A stretch of DNA of 12,925 nt from CAYSFE01 sp964430225 (GCA_964430225.1 CAYSFE010000015.1:1-12925), one strand, 5' to 3'. Positions 1 to 8,513 are shown, counted from the stretch's first letter. Notes: a model not told the origin generated them from the sequence alone. Made by a program: numbers and translations.

Positions 1-2
1 GT

Positions 3-743
3 ATCTCTATTGTTAACTATTCCGGAGATTCCATAATTCGTGAAAAACTAGTAAACAGACTTCCATTTCTAGTAACTATCAACCAGACGTTAAATATTAG
101 TAATAACGAGAAGAGTGGGGATATCAAGATTTCAAAAGCTGAATCTGATACGTATAAAAATATCGATTTGAAGCTTAATGTAATAGCTGGAGAGTTTTCT
201 CTTACTGACAAAGACATTTCCGATTATCTTACACTAAACTCTACATATTCAGAAAATGGTGGAATACCAAGCGTATCTGAAACAAAAGGAAGTGAAACAT
301 TAGGTTTAGAGTTTAAACAGGAATATAAACCAATGGTGTTAAACTTTAATACCAAGGCTACATATAAAATGGTGATTGGAGAAAAGACACCACTAAAACA
401 GCTATCACTAAATCTTACAGCAGGTACTTCTAATATTGATCTTAAGAAAGTAAAGGTAAGTAATAATGATATTAAAATGACTGCTGGTGATACTACCCTA
501 AGTTTTACTGAGGAATCATTACCAGAAACTATTAATATTAAATTAGTAGCTGGTAGTTTAGATATTAACTTACCAAGTAGTGTAGGTGTTGAGGTAAGGA
601 GTAAGTCAGTAGCAGGAGATATAAGGTTTAATAAAACTAAACTAACTGAAAATGGAACTAGTCAGTTTAACATCGATAGAGCTAAAAAAGTAATAATTGA
701 TGTTGATCAAACAGCAGGAGATATTTCAATAACAACAAAATAA
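3..743 (+). CDS. Toast-rack/DUF4097-like envelope protein, 5' partial
   Basis: The reading frame is open from the window's left edge to a TAA at 741-743, giving 246 visible residues. A TTG at 168 could be read as a start but the frame continues upstream without interruption, so the true start lies outside the window. The visible part contains regularly spaced beta-strand repeats built around an 'AG' turn: VIAGEF, LTAGTSN, MTAGDTT, LVAGSLD, SVAGDIR and QTAGDIS, about 20-30 residues apart. This is the pattern of the beta-rich 'toast-rack' or putative adhesin (DUF4097/DUF2154-like) fold found in envelope-stress proteins linked to LiaF and PspC. No membrane segment is visible in this part; one could lie upstream. 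It sits 24 nt ahead of a LiaF-like membrane gene, so the two are probably co-transcribed and may work together at the membrane surface. The fold family is fairly secure, but the ligand and exact role are unknown. Confidence 0.7.
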   Translation: MSIVNYSGDSIIREKLVNRLPFLVTINQTLNISNNEKSGDIKISKAESDTYKNIDLKLNVIAGEFSLTDKDISDYLTLNSTYSENGGIPSVSETKGSETLGLEFKQEYKPMVLNFNTKATYKMVIGEKTPLKQLSLNLTAGTSNIDLKKVKVSNNDIKMTAGDTTLSFTEESLPETINIKLVAGSLDINLPSSVGVEVRSKSVAGDIRFNKTKLTENGTSQFNIDRAKKVIIDVDQTAGDISITTK

Positions 744-767
744 ATATTTACATATTAATTATTTTCA

Positions 768-1439
768 ATGAAAAACTTTCAAATTGGGAGAATATTAATA
801 GGAGGATTTGTAATACTCCTAGGCACTTCTCTTTTACTAGAGCAACTTAACATTCCTTTACTCATAAATATACTTGGACTATTCTGGCCACTAGTATTTC
901 TATGTTTTGGAATATATTTCCTAGTAACCATCCCAAGAAGAGTAGTACTTGGAATTTTTCTTTCAATTGCTGGCCTACTTATGATAATCAGTCAAATATT
1001 TAATCTAAATATTAGTATATGGAATTTCTGGCCTCTTGTTCTAATAGCTATTGGTCTTAATGTCATATTCGGAAATAGATTAAATATATTTAAACAAGAT
1101 CATTCTTTAAATGATGATGAGTTAAATACAAACACAATATTCTGGGGTACTGATAAAAAGGTAGTATCAGATAACTTTAGAGGAGGAAGCATGTTAGTTG
1201 CTTTTGGAGGGGCAAAGATAGATTTAAGAGGAGTTAGGTTCCAAAACAGTACAGCTAGCTTAAATGTAGTAACTGCATTTGGTGGAACTGAAATTTTAGT
1301 CGATGAAAATACAAAAGTAGTGAATAAAGGAACTGGAATCTTTGGAGCTATAGAAGAGAAAAGTAGGCCAGGTAGTAATGCTTCTCAGACCTTAGTAATT
1401 ACGGGATTTGCAGCTTTTGGAGGAGTAAGTGTAAAGTAG
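768..1439 (+). CDS. LiaF-like membrane protein (DUF5668-type TM region plus LiaF C-terminal domain)
   Basis: The product is 223 aa. The N-terminal half has four hydrophobic segments at about residues 8-24, 33-54, 58-78 and 85-102. These form two similar units, each carrying the motif FWPL (39-42 and 87-90), which is typical of the LiaI/LiaF-like DUF5668 region. A soluble C-terminal domain (about 123-223) carries three FGG turns (146-148, 171-173, 217-219), the hallmark of the LiaF C-terminal 'cell-wall-active antibiotics response' beta fold. In Firmicutes LiaF represses the LiaRS envelope-stress two-component system; no histidine kinase or regulator is visible here, so a LiaRS role should not be assumed. 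It follows the toast-rack gene by 24 nt, probably as one operon. No Shine-Dalgarno sequence precedes the ATG; the upstream bases are almost all A/T. Confidence 0.75.
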   Translation: MKNFQIGRILIGGFVILLGTSLLLEQLNIPLLINILGLFWPLVFLCFGIYFLVTIPRRVVLGIFLSIAGLLMIISQIFNLNISIWNFWPLVLIAIGLNVIFGNRLNIFKQDHSLNDDELNTNTIFWGTDKKVVSDNFRGGSMLVAFGGAKIDLRGVRFQNSTASLNVVTAFGGTEILVDENTKVVNKGTGIFGAIEEKSRPGSNASQTLVITGFAAFGGVSVK

Positions 1440-1457
1440 AAATCAAAGATCAAAACT

Positions 1458-1486
1458 TTGCAGTGAATTTCCAATGTCTGTAATAT
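1458..1486 (+). promoter_or_regulatory. Candidate sigma70-type promoter for the giant surface-protein gene
   Basis: TTGCAG (1458-1463), a 17-nt spacer and TAATAT (1481-1486) make a near-consensus promoter in the 55-nt gap before the giant gene. The predicted start of transcription is about 1493, only about two bases before the ATG at 1495, so the mRNA would be effectively leaderless. This agrees with the absence of a Shine-Dalgarno sequence there. AT-rich DNA yields such matches by chance, so confidence is moderate. Confidence 0.45.
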
Positions 1487-1494
1487 ATTAGGTG

Positions 1495-4400
1495 ATGGAA
1501 GGTTATGAATCTAATATTAAGAAAAAGCGAGATGATCTATTAAGAGCTATTGGCTCCACTCCTGAAGTCTCTCCATTAATTCCTGAGAAAGAAGAGATTG
1601 CGAATGTTGAAAATGTTGAACCTATTAGTGAAATCAACGAACAGACCGTGGAAACTCCCATCCAACCTAGTAATTTAAGTAATGAGGAATCAATTCCAAA
1701 GAAGAATATTCAATTTAAAATAAACTTAACTCCTCTAAAGACTTTGTTCTTGGGGATTACATCCTCAATTAAAGATAGGTTTGAAAACATTTTTAATAAT
1801 AGGCTAAAGTTAAAAAAAGTAGCCATAATCTTACCCATATCATTAATAGTAATATTTTTAGGTTTTAATATATTCAGATTTATTACAGAACCATCTGAGA
1901 AACCAGAAAATGTAAGAATTTCAAATGTAACCGATACATCTTTTACGGTAAGTTGGACAACTAAGAATACTCCAACAATTGGTGGTGTTATTGTTCAAGA
2001 TACAAACACCTTCTTACCTGTTTTGTCTCAGTATTTTAATACAACATTTAATGATGAAAGAGAACTTAAGGTCGAACAAACAAGACTATATACTCATTTT
2101 GTTAGTGTGAATAAACTTAATCCTTCTACTAAATATTTTATAAGACTTTTATCAGGAAATATTCAATATGAAATTACTGACTATGTAGCTGAGAATAAAG
2201 TTATTACAACTTCAAACCTTAGTGATATTCCTTCTCCAATTCCTGTATATGGAAGTATTGTGACTAATAACCAGGTTACTCCACAAGCAGGTGCTTTGGT
2301 ATATGCAAGGCTTGAGAATGCTGGAAAATATTCATCACTAGTTTCTTCATTTACAGATGAAAACGGAAGATATCAGTTTGATGTAAGTACTTTAAGAGAC
2401 TCTGATGGTGAAATCTTTAGAAGTAATGATAAATCAAAAATTAGATTTGAAGTAGATGCTGGGAATCGAGGAAAAGCTGTATTTTCAACAGGTTTAACTG
2501 AAACACAACCAACTGCGCAGATTAATTTAAAGGATACGAAAACAGATAATACTGAGGCTAGTATCTTTTCCCAATATTTAGACTATTATCTAAGCCCTAT
2601 AGCTACAGATTTAGAGGGTCTAATATCTCCGGTTTCAGCAAATAGTATAAATACGAATACTATTAAAGGGGAATATGTATTTCCTGAGATAAGAATCTTG
2701 AATATCTTAATACCATTTATGTTTCTATTCTTGTTAGTAGTTTTTGCTAAACAATTGTTTATTGGGTTAAATAAGCGAAAGTTTTTTCATATACTTGCAG
2801 TTTTAATAATTTTAATTCATCCACTTGTACCTCTTACTAATTTTAATTCTTTAACAAGTGACCAGAAGGTAGATCTTTCCATCAAGGGTATTCTAAAACC
2901 AATATATGTTTCAGTAATAAATTCAGGATTGTTTTTACAACCAAATGTAGTAAGTGCAAGGGAAACTGATGATGATGGTGGTGGTACATATACACCTCCC
3001 CCAACATATGATCCTACTCCAACACCTGAACCAGTTCAATCATCTACTTCAACACCAGAATCGGTACCTGAACCTCAACAATGTGGAGATTGTAATGACT
3101 CATGTTTTAGAGGATATACCAACTGTGGACAATATTGTGGGGGACAGGATAAGGATGCTCCTGGTAAATGTGGTAATCCTGGAGTTACTAAACAATGTAA
3201 TAACGGAGAACATAAATGTGATGGAAATGTATATGTTACTTGTAATAACGACAGATGGACCGAACATGAGTACTGTGCATCTACTCAACAATGTAAAACT
3301 GGAAGTGGATGTGTAGGAAAAGAAATTAGCTGCGACACAAGTGAAACTCCAATAGGATGTTCAAATGATGGTAGTGGAATGAGATATAGTACTCAAGAGC
3401 TAAATCCAAGTGGGAATTGTCAGGTAAAGATAATTACAAAAGAAGATAGTAATTGTAATTCGGATAATGGAAATAATAAATCAGAAGCACCAAAAACACC
3501 TTGTGATGGAAAATGTACTACTAACGAAATCTGTGACAGTAATACAAATACCTGTAGAAACAAAGATAATGGAAATGATGCATGTAATGGACTCTCTCAA
3601 TTTCCAGTTGAATATGGTGGAAGTAAGAGAGGTTCATGGGGGTATTGTTGCCCATCTGGAACTTCTGTTAAAGAAAACTCTAATGGGTTTAGTGAGTGTA
3701 TTGGTGGTGGTAATGATAAGTGTAGTGAAATCACAATTGCATCAGAGTGTTCAGCTAGTCCTGTATTCAAAGGTCAAAGACAATTCCTAAGAGTTGATAA
3801 ATTTTGTAAGCAAACAAGTTTCTTAAAAGAAGATCCAAGTTGTAAGAATTCAAGTTATGCACCTGAAACTTCTGAGGAGGCAATTGCTAGATTAAGAAGT
3901 GCTGAAGAAGCTGCAGCTAAAGCAGCGAAAGCTGGTAAAGCCATGTTAGATAAGATTAAGGATGAATATTTAAAGACTTTCACAGGAGGAATATGTCAGG
4001 GATCAGATATGGGGAAAGCATTTAAGGATGGAAATAAGTGTTTAAGATGTATAAATATGTATAACCCTCCAAGTGAAATATCATGTGATGATTCAAAGTT
4101 AGTTGTTGAAGGAATTACTAGTAACTCTTCACTATGTTCAACAGCAAACTATTCTTTTAAAGTAAATGACCAATGTTTTATGTGTGGTTCTAAGAATTCT
4201 AATCCTGTAAGTATTAAGTGTGAAGATGCCGCTAGTTTAATGGCTAATGAAAAAGCTCTAGATGAGAAGAAAAAAGCAGCTGAAACTGCTAGATTAATAG
4301 CCTTAAATGAAACTCCTGAAATTTCTGATACTCTATATACCTCTACTGTTACATGTGATGAGACGGGATGTTCAAGTCCGCTTGCTCCAAAGTCTTTGGG

Positions 4401-7400
4401 AGATTCATGTAAGAGTAGTAACGAGTGTGGAGAAAATATTTGTGTACATGATAAAAGATCTGAAGAAAGAGGTGATAAAGCTGTTAACAAATGTAAGAAA
4501 ACAGTAGAGAAAGCAATGAAGGATGAGATAGCAGAGGCTACTAATTCAGGTAGTGGTAAAAAGATAACTGAGGTAATAAATAAATACTTAAATGGAACTG
4601 CTGGAGACTATGCTAAAGATGAGCAATGTGATCCTGATCCTAAGACCGGAGTAAAAGATTGTGACAAAAATGGAATACCTGATGTTGTTGAACTTGCATA
4701 TGGAGCTAATCCTGGAATAAAAGTAAAGGATTATGAAAGTTTGATGAAGACTGTTTACGATAGTGTAAGAACTTCATGTGAGGGTAAGATAAGCACTGAA
4801 GGGGGGTATAATGGAATACCAAGCGGAACTACTGCTTTAGTAGTATGTCAAAACGATGCATTAAAGAATTTCGATAATGACCTACTTACTAATGGAATGC
4901 CAAGTAAACTTTCACAAATATTAGTTAAGAAACAACTAGAAGATCTATTGAAGAGTGAGAAAAGGGATATTGGAAGTTGTTTTAATGATAATTCTTTACA
5001 AAACGGATCTTCTGGTAAATCAGCAACTCAAGTACAAAATGACTGTAAGGCAATATTTGCAAATCTTGATAAGACCTGTGCAAATGAAGGTAGCAAAACG
5101 GGAAACTTTGCTGATATTAAAGCTGATTCTGGAGGATGTTTTAAGAATTTAGCTTCTGATCTATTTGGTGGAATTGGAACTTTAGTAAAAGCAGGTTTTA
5201 ATGATACAAAAGAGCAAAGAGAAAAAGCATTAGATTGTGATACCTTAAAGAAAACTACTGGGATTGATTGTTCTATTTCTGAAAACTTTACTGCGAAGTC
5301 TGATCCATATACTTTAATTCAAAATGGAGCTTCAAGTATTACAGATAGACTTAGCAAACAATCTCCTGAGGATATTAAATCTTTTTGTGAGACTCAACAG
5401 CAAAAAGGATTTGCAAAAGGAATAGATTGTCAGACAATATCAGTAAAAGGAAATTCAAAAATATTAAATGCTTCAGAAGAATTTAGAGATTTAATGACTG
5501 GGATTGTAGGGAGTACAAATAATATGTATACCAAAGAATCTCTAGACTTCTATCTTGGTAAGTTAAGTACTATTTATGCAGGTACTGCACTTGATACAGA
5601 TCTTGTTAAACAATTTTATAACTCTACTGATCCTGAAGAACAAAAAAGAATTCATGATAAGCTATTTAAAGAGTTTATGGTTAATAAAGGGGGAGATTCA
5701 GAGACTACTGACTTTCTTTTATCTTCTCTTAACTATGTAGACTGTATTACAAATTCAAATACTAAAAATAGATCATCCAGTTGTGGTTCATATTCTCCAA
5801 AAGATGAGGAGTTAAATGCCTCTACTAGTGCCAAAGATAGTACTTCAAGCTATAACCTTCTTGTAGGACAAGCATCATACTTTGCAACTATTGATGCAGT
5901 CACAGCAGGAGTTGCGGGTGCAGAACTCTTAGTAAGATCTGGAATTAAGGTAGGAGGAGCTGAACTATCTAGTGGAGCATATAAGACATTGAATAAAGAA
6001 ATATCAGATCTTGCTTTTGAAAGAGCTTCGGAAAAAGGATTTTCTAAGGAAGCAGTGGAGTATGCAATAAACAATCTAGACCCTGAACAGCTAGTAAAGA
6101 AAGGAATAGTTGAAAATATTAATGATGCAAAGGCATTAAAGAACATGTTGACTGGAGATATTGGAGGGTACCTTGATGATAGTGCTATATATAAAGTGAC
6201 AGAGAAAATAGAATCTCTGGCAAAAAATAGAAATGTAACAATAGATAGTGAAAATTTACAGCCAGGAGATTACATCATAACTGAAGATGGAATTATAATA
6301 CATCAATCTGCTAGCTCGATTGGTGATATTTCTACAAATTCAGATAGTAGACATTTAGCTTTAAGTATATTAGGAAAACTGGATGATTTCCCACAAGTAG
6401 GAGCAAATGGAAGACCAACAGGTATTAACTCAATGAGAGATTTACGATATGATCTTCTTGTTAATGATGTAAAAGATGCGGTAAGAACTACAAAGGAGAG
6501 GCTTGCAGCTGGTGAAAATCTAGGTGCTCTGGGTTTTACAGTTAACCCAATTGATCCAAGAACTGGTAAAAATGTAGCTAAGGAATTTTATGAAGAACTC
6601 GGCTTTTGGGATAAATTAAAAAATAAGATAACGAGGAAGAAACCAGAGAAATATGTTAACGATATTCGAGATTTTAACATTGCTTTTGTAGAAAATTCTG
6701 ATCTAGCAATACAAGAAGAATTAGATCAAATTGCTTTGAGAGAGGGAGTTGACCCAGGTACGCTAGAATTTGCAAAAAGATTTTTCAGCGAAAATAAAGC
6801 TGGAGGGTTTGTAACAGGCTGGGATGATTATAAAACAGCATACATGAACCTAGGGCATGGTGATTGGGGAGTTAACAATGGAACTCTAGATGCAATGCTA
6901 AAGACACTTTGTCACGAAGCTTGTCATACCGGTATGCAAAGAACATCTTACAGCTCAATCAAAAATGAATATGGTCAAGATTGGTATAAAGCAGTTGGAT
7001 CTTTGACTGAGGCAATGACTGATGTTGGAGGAGCTATAATTTCAGATAATGCTCGACTAGCGAATGTATCAAGTTTGAGTCAGTCCTTCTTACAAGAGAA
7101 ATCTGCTTATAATGGAGTATTACGTAATTTGAATAGTTTAAAAGTGGATATGGCTAGAAGGATTAATGCTGATTTAATAAGAACTGGAGCAGACCCTCAA
7201 TCTATTTATTATAATGAAAGATTAGTCAATCATATTATGTTTTTAGCAATGACTGATCCGGTTAGAGCTACTAAGGAATTAGTTAATATTTATGGAGAAA
7301 AAGGGTATGATGAAGTGTTAAAAATGATTGGGGGCTCAGTGGTAAGAGGTGTAGTTGACCAAAAAGTTCAAGGAGTTTCTGTCGACTCTTCAGGTAAGGT

Positions 7401-8400
7401 AGAAAAAGAATTTTATGCATTAACAGATTCTGATGGAGTACTTGATGTTGATACATGTACTTCAAATAAAGTAAGTATAGGAGAATCATTCCAAGTATAT
7501 AATCATTGTGCCAATAGGGCTCAGTTAAGATTAAAAGTAAAACAAACCGATAAGATCGACTATTCTAAACTTAAGATAATAGATAGTTTAGATAATAAAG
7601 AAATAGGGAATGGAAATAGTGAGTTCTTTGTTAGTGTAAATAAAGATTCTCCTAAGAGTCTAATATTTAAATATACTAACGATAAAGGTGTTAGTGTTAA
7701 CTTAGGTGGAATTGCAGTAAGTATTTTAAAGCTTGATCAGGAATATGTAGTTCCTTTAAATGTTGGATGGCAAACATTCTCGCCTGTTTTTGATCCTGGA
7801 GATTACAAAGCTTCTGATATGTTAAAAGATATTTCTTCTCAAGGTGGATATGTAACAGCAATTTCAACATACCAGGAAGGTGCATGGCAGACATACAAAG
7901 TAAGAGGAGATCAAAACTATGGTACTGACTTTAAGATAGAACAAGGTAAGGGATATTTCTTACTTGTAAAAACCCCTCTTAACTATATCTTCTCTGGGAT
8001 ACCATCAAGTGATAGTAAATCTATTAAACTTAATAACGGATGGAATTTAGTAGGGCTTACTCCAGGATTTAGTAAGGATAAAGATGGGAATTGGCAGTTT
8101 GGTAAAAATGATTTCAAATATCAAAATGAAGAAGCAAATAAGGTGGTTGATAGTAAGTTAAAGGTAGAAACTGATACAAAAGGATATACAGCAAAGAAAC
8201 TATTAGAACTACTAAAACAGAAGAGTATACAGGCTAATATAGTAACTAAATGGGAAGATGGAAGATACAATAACTTTATAGTAGAAAGTGATACTTCAGA
8301 CCAAAGCAAGTTCATTGAATACGGATTCGACTTTTACTTATACCCAAATGAAGCATATTTTGTAAGGGTTACTAAAAGTAACGGGGCTATCTCACCCTAG
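1495..8400 (+). CDS. Giant membrane-anchored multidomain surface protein with HExxH metallopeptidase signature
   Basis: The product is 2301 aa from ATG 1495; an adjacent in-frame GTG at 1492 would add one residue. Domains: cytoplasmic tail 1-108; TM1 109-127 after a basic stretch; FN3 domain about 135-240; CnaB/carboxypeptidase-regulatory-like beta domain about 248-348; TM2 402-418; basic loop; TM3 about 430-446; Pro/Thr linker about 498-528; a region with 28 cysteines at 530-783; Ala/Lys-rich helical linkers; two C-x2-C-x11-C modules (849-864, 894-909); a TSP3-like loop D1055-x-D-x-N-G-x-x-D1063; H1807-E-A-C-H1811 followed by E1839 in TEAMTD, resembling gluzincin zinc ligands; two tandem C-terminal domains (about 2083-2159 and 2176-2300). 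The positive-inside rule places the FN3 part and the roughly 1850-residue C-terminal part outside the cell. Peptidase activity is inferred from the motif alone. The substrate is unknown; host attachment or processing is a guess from the architecture. Confidence 0.8.
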   Translation: MEGYESNIKKKRDDLLRAIGSTPEVSPLIPEKEEIANVENVEPISEINEQTVETPIQPSNLSNEESIPKKNIQFKINLTPLKTLFLGITSSIKDRFENIFNNRLKLKKVAIILPISLIVIFLGFNIFRFITEPSEKPENVRISNVTDTSFTVSWTTKNTPTIGGVIVQDTNTFLPVLSQYFNTTFNDERELKVEQTRLYTHFVSVNKLNPSTKYFIRLLSGNIQYEITDYVAENKVITTSNLSDIPSPIPVYGSIVTNNQVTPQAGALVYARLENAGKYSSLVSSFTDENGRYQFDVSTLRDSDGEIFRSNDKSKIRFEVDAGNRGKAVFSTGLTETQPTAQINLKDTKTDNTEASIFSQYLDYYLSPIATDLEGLISPVSANSINTNTIKGEYVFPEIRILNILIPFMFLFLLVVFAKQLFIGLNKRKFFHILAVLIILIHPLVPLTNFNSLTSDQKVDLSIKGILKPIYVSVINSGLFLQPNVVSARETDDDGGGTYTPPPTYDPTPTPEPVQSSTSTPESVPEPQQCGDCNDSCFRGYTNCGQYCGGQDKDAPGKCGNPGVTKQCNNGEHKCDGNVYVTCNNDRWTEHEYCASTQQCKTGSGCVGKEISCDTSETPIGCSNDGSGMRYSTQELNPSGNCQVKIITKEDSNCNSDNGNNKSEAPKTPCDGKCTTNEICDSNTNTCRNKDNGNDACNGLSQFPVEYGGSKRGSWGYCCPSGTSVKENSNGFSECIGGGNDKCSEITIASECSASPVFKGQRQFLRVDKFCKQTSFLKEDPSCKNSSYAPETSEEAIARLRSAEEAAAKAAKAGKAMLDKIKDEYLKTFTGGICQGSDMGKAFKDGNKCLRCINMYNPPSEISCDDSKLVVEGITSNSSLCSTANYSFKVNDQCFMCGSKNSNPVSIKCEDAASLMANEKALDEKKKAAETARLIALNETPEISDTLYTSTVTCDETGCSSPLAPKSLGDSCKSSNECGENICVHDKRSEERGDKAVNKCKKTVEKAMKDEIAEATNSGSGKKITEVINKYLNGTAGDYAKDEQCDPDPKTGVKDCDKNGIPDVVELAYGANPGIKVKDYESLMKTVYDSVRTSCEGKISTEGGYNGIPSGTTALVVCQNDALKNFDNDLLTNGMPSKLSQILVKKQLEDLLKSEKRDIGSCFNDNSLQNGSSGKSATQVQNDCKAIFANLDKTCANEGSKTGNFADIKADSGGCFKNLASDLFGGIGTLVKAGFNDTKEQREKALDCDTLKKTTGIDCSISENFTAKSDPYTLIQNGASSITDRLSKQSPEDIKSFCETQQQKGFAKGIDCQTISVKGNSKILNASEEFRDLMTGIVGSTNNMYTKESLDFYLGKLSTIYAGTALDTDLVKQFYNSTDPEEQKRIHDKLFKEFMVNKGGDSETTDFLLSSLNYVDCITNSNTKNRSSSCGSYSPKDEELNASTSAKDSTSSYNLLVGQASYFATIDAVTAGVAGAELLVRSGIKVGGAELSSGAYKTLNKEISDLAFERASEKGFSKEAVEYAINNLDPEQLVKKGIVENINDAKALKNMLTGDIGGYLDDSAIYKVTEKIESLAKNRNVTIDSENLQPGDYIITEDGIIIHQSASSIGDISTNSDSRHLALSILGKLDDFPQVGANGRPTGINSMRDLRYDLLVNDVKDAVRTTKERLAAGENLGALGFTVNPIDPRTGKNVAKEFYEELGFWDKLKNKITRKKPEKYVNDIRDFNIAFVENSDLAIQEELDQIALREGVDPGTLEFAKRFFSENKAGGFVTGWDDYKTAYMNLGHGDWGVNNGTLDAMLKTLCHEACHTGMQRTSYSSIKNEYGQDWYKAVGSLTEAMTDVGGAIISDNARLANVSSLSQSFLQEKSAYNGVLRNLNSLKVDMARRINADLIRTGADPQSIYYNERLVNHIMFLAMTDPVRATKELVNIYGEKGYDEVLKMIGGSVVRGVVDQKVQGVSVDSSGKVEKEFYALTDSDGVLDVDTCTSNKVSIGESFQVYNHCANRAQLRLKVKQTDKIDYSKLKIIDSLDNKEIGNGNSEFFVSVNKDSPKSLIFKYTNDKGVSVNLGGIAVSILKLDQEYVVPLNVGWQTFSPVFDPGDYKASDMLKDISSQGGYVTAISTYQEGAWQTYKVRGDQNYGTDFKIEQGKGYFLLVKTPLNYIFSGIPSSDSKSIKLNNGWNLVGLTPGFSKDKDGNWQFGKNDFKYQNEEANKVVDSKLKVETDTKGYTAKKLLELLKQKSIQANIVTKWEDGRYNNFIVESDTSDQSKFIEYGFDFYLYPNEAYFVRVTKSNGAISP

Positions 8401-8447
8401 TCATCTGCTATAGGTCACTTATTCTCCTAGGATATATGTACTATCTA

Positions 8448-8456
8448 TGATATACT
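8448..8456 (+). promoter_or_regulatory. Candidate extended -10 promoter for the helicase-obg operon
   Basis: TGA followed by TATACT (8451-8456) forms an extended -10 element 51 bases after the giant gene's stop codon. No good -35 box lies 16-18 bases upstream (TAGGAT at the expected place). The predicted transcript would start near 8463 and carry a leader of about 115 nt that includes the inverted repeat at 8514-8561. Confidence 0.35.
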
Positions 8457-8513
8457 ATTTCTTACTTAATAGATTTAAGCCTTCGAGTCTTTCTGGTTGG
8501 TGCTTCAAACACT

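Noticed and set aside
168..743. TTG at 168 as the start of the first gene
   Set aside because: The same frame stays open to the window's left edge with sensible protein sequence, so this is an internal Leu codon of a gene cut by the window.
741..750. Palindrome TAAATATTTA between the first two genes as an operator
   Set aside because: It is short and A/T-only, expected often by chance in this composition, and includes the stop codon.
1444..1460. CAAAG-ATCAAAA-CTTTG hairpin as a terminator of the LiaF-like gene
   Set aside because: The stem has only five pairs and no T tract follows.
2954..3316. Overlapping plus-strand ORF inside the giant gene (also 3467-3790, 4307-4507, 4955-5152)
   Set aside because: These are low-complexity frame shadows of the giant gene, with no domain-like pattern or start signals.
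4149..4490. Minus-strand ORFs (for example 4149-4490, 5850-6146, 9162-9398, 10005-10244)
   Set aside because: Each lies antisense within a clear plus-strand gene, with Ser/Leu-rich composition typical of reverse-complement shadows.
1495..8400. Recoded TGA (as in Gracilibacteria/Absconditabacteria)
   Set aside because: The 2301-codon frame and the other genes contain no in-frame TGA despite many glycines, so the standard code fits.
8401..8513. Possible tRNA in the gap before the helicase (TTCGAGTC resembles a T loop)
   Set aside because: No matching T-arm stem, acceptor stem or anticodon arm could be found on either strand.
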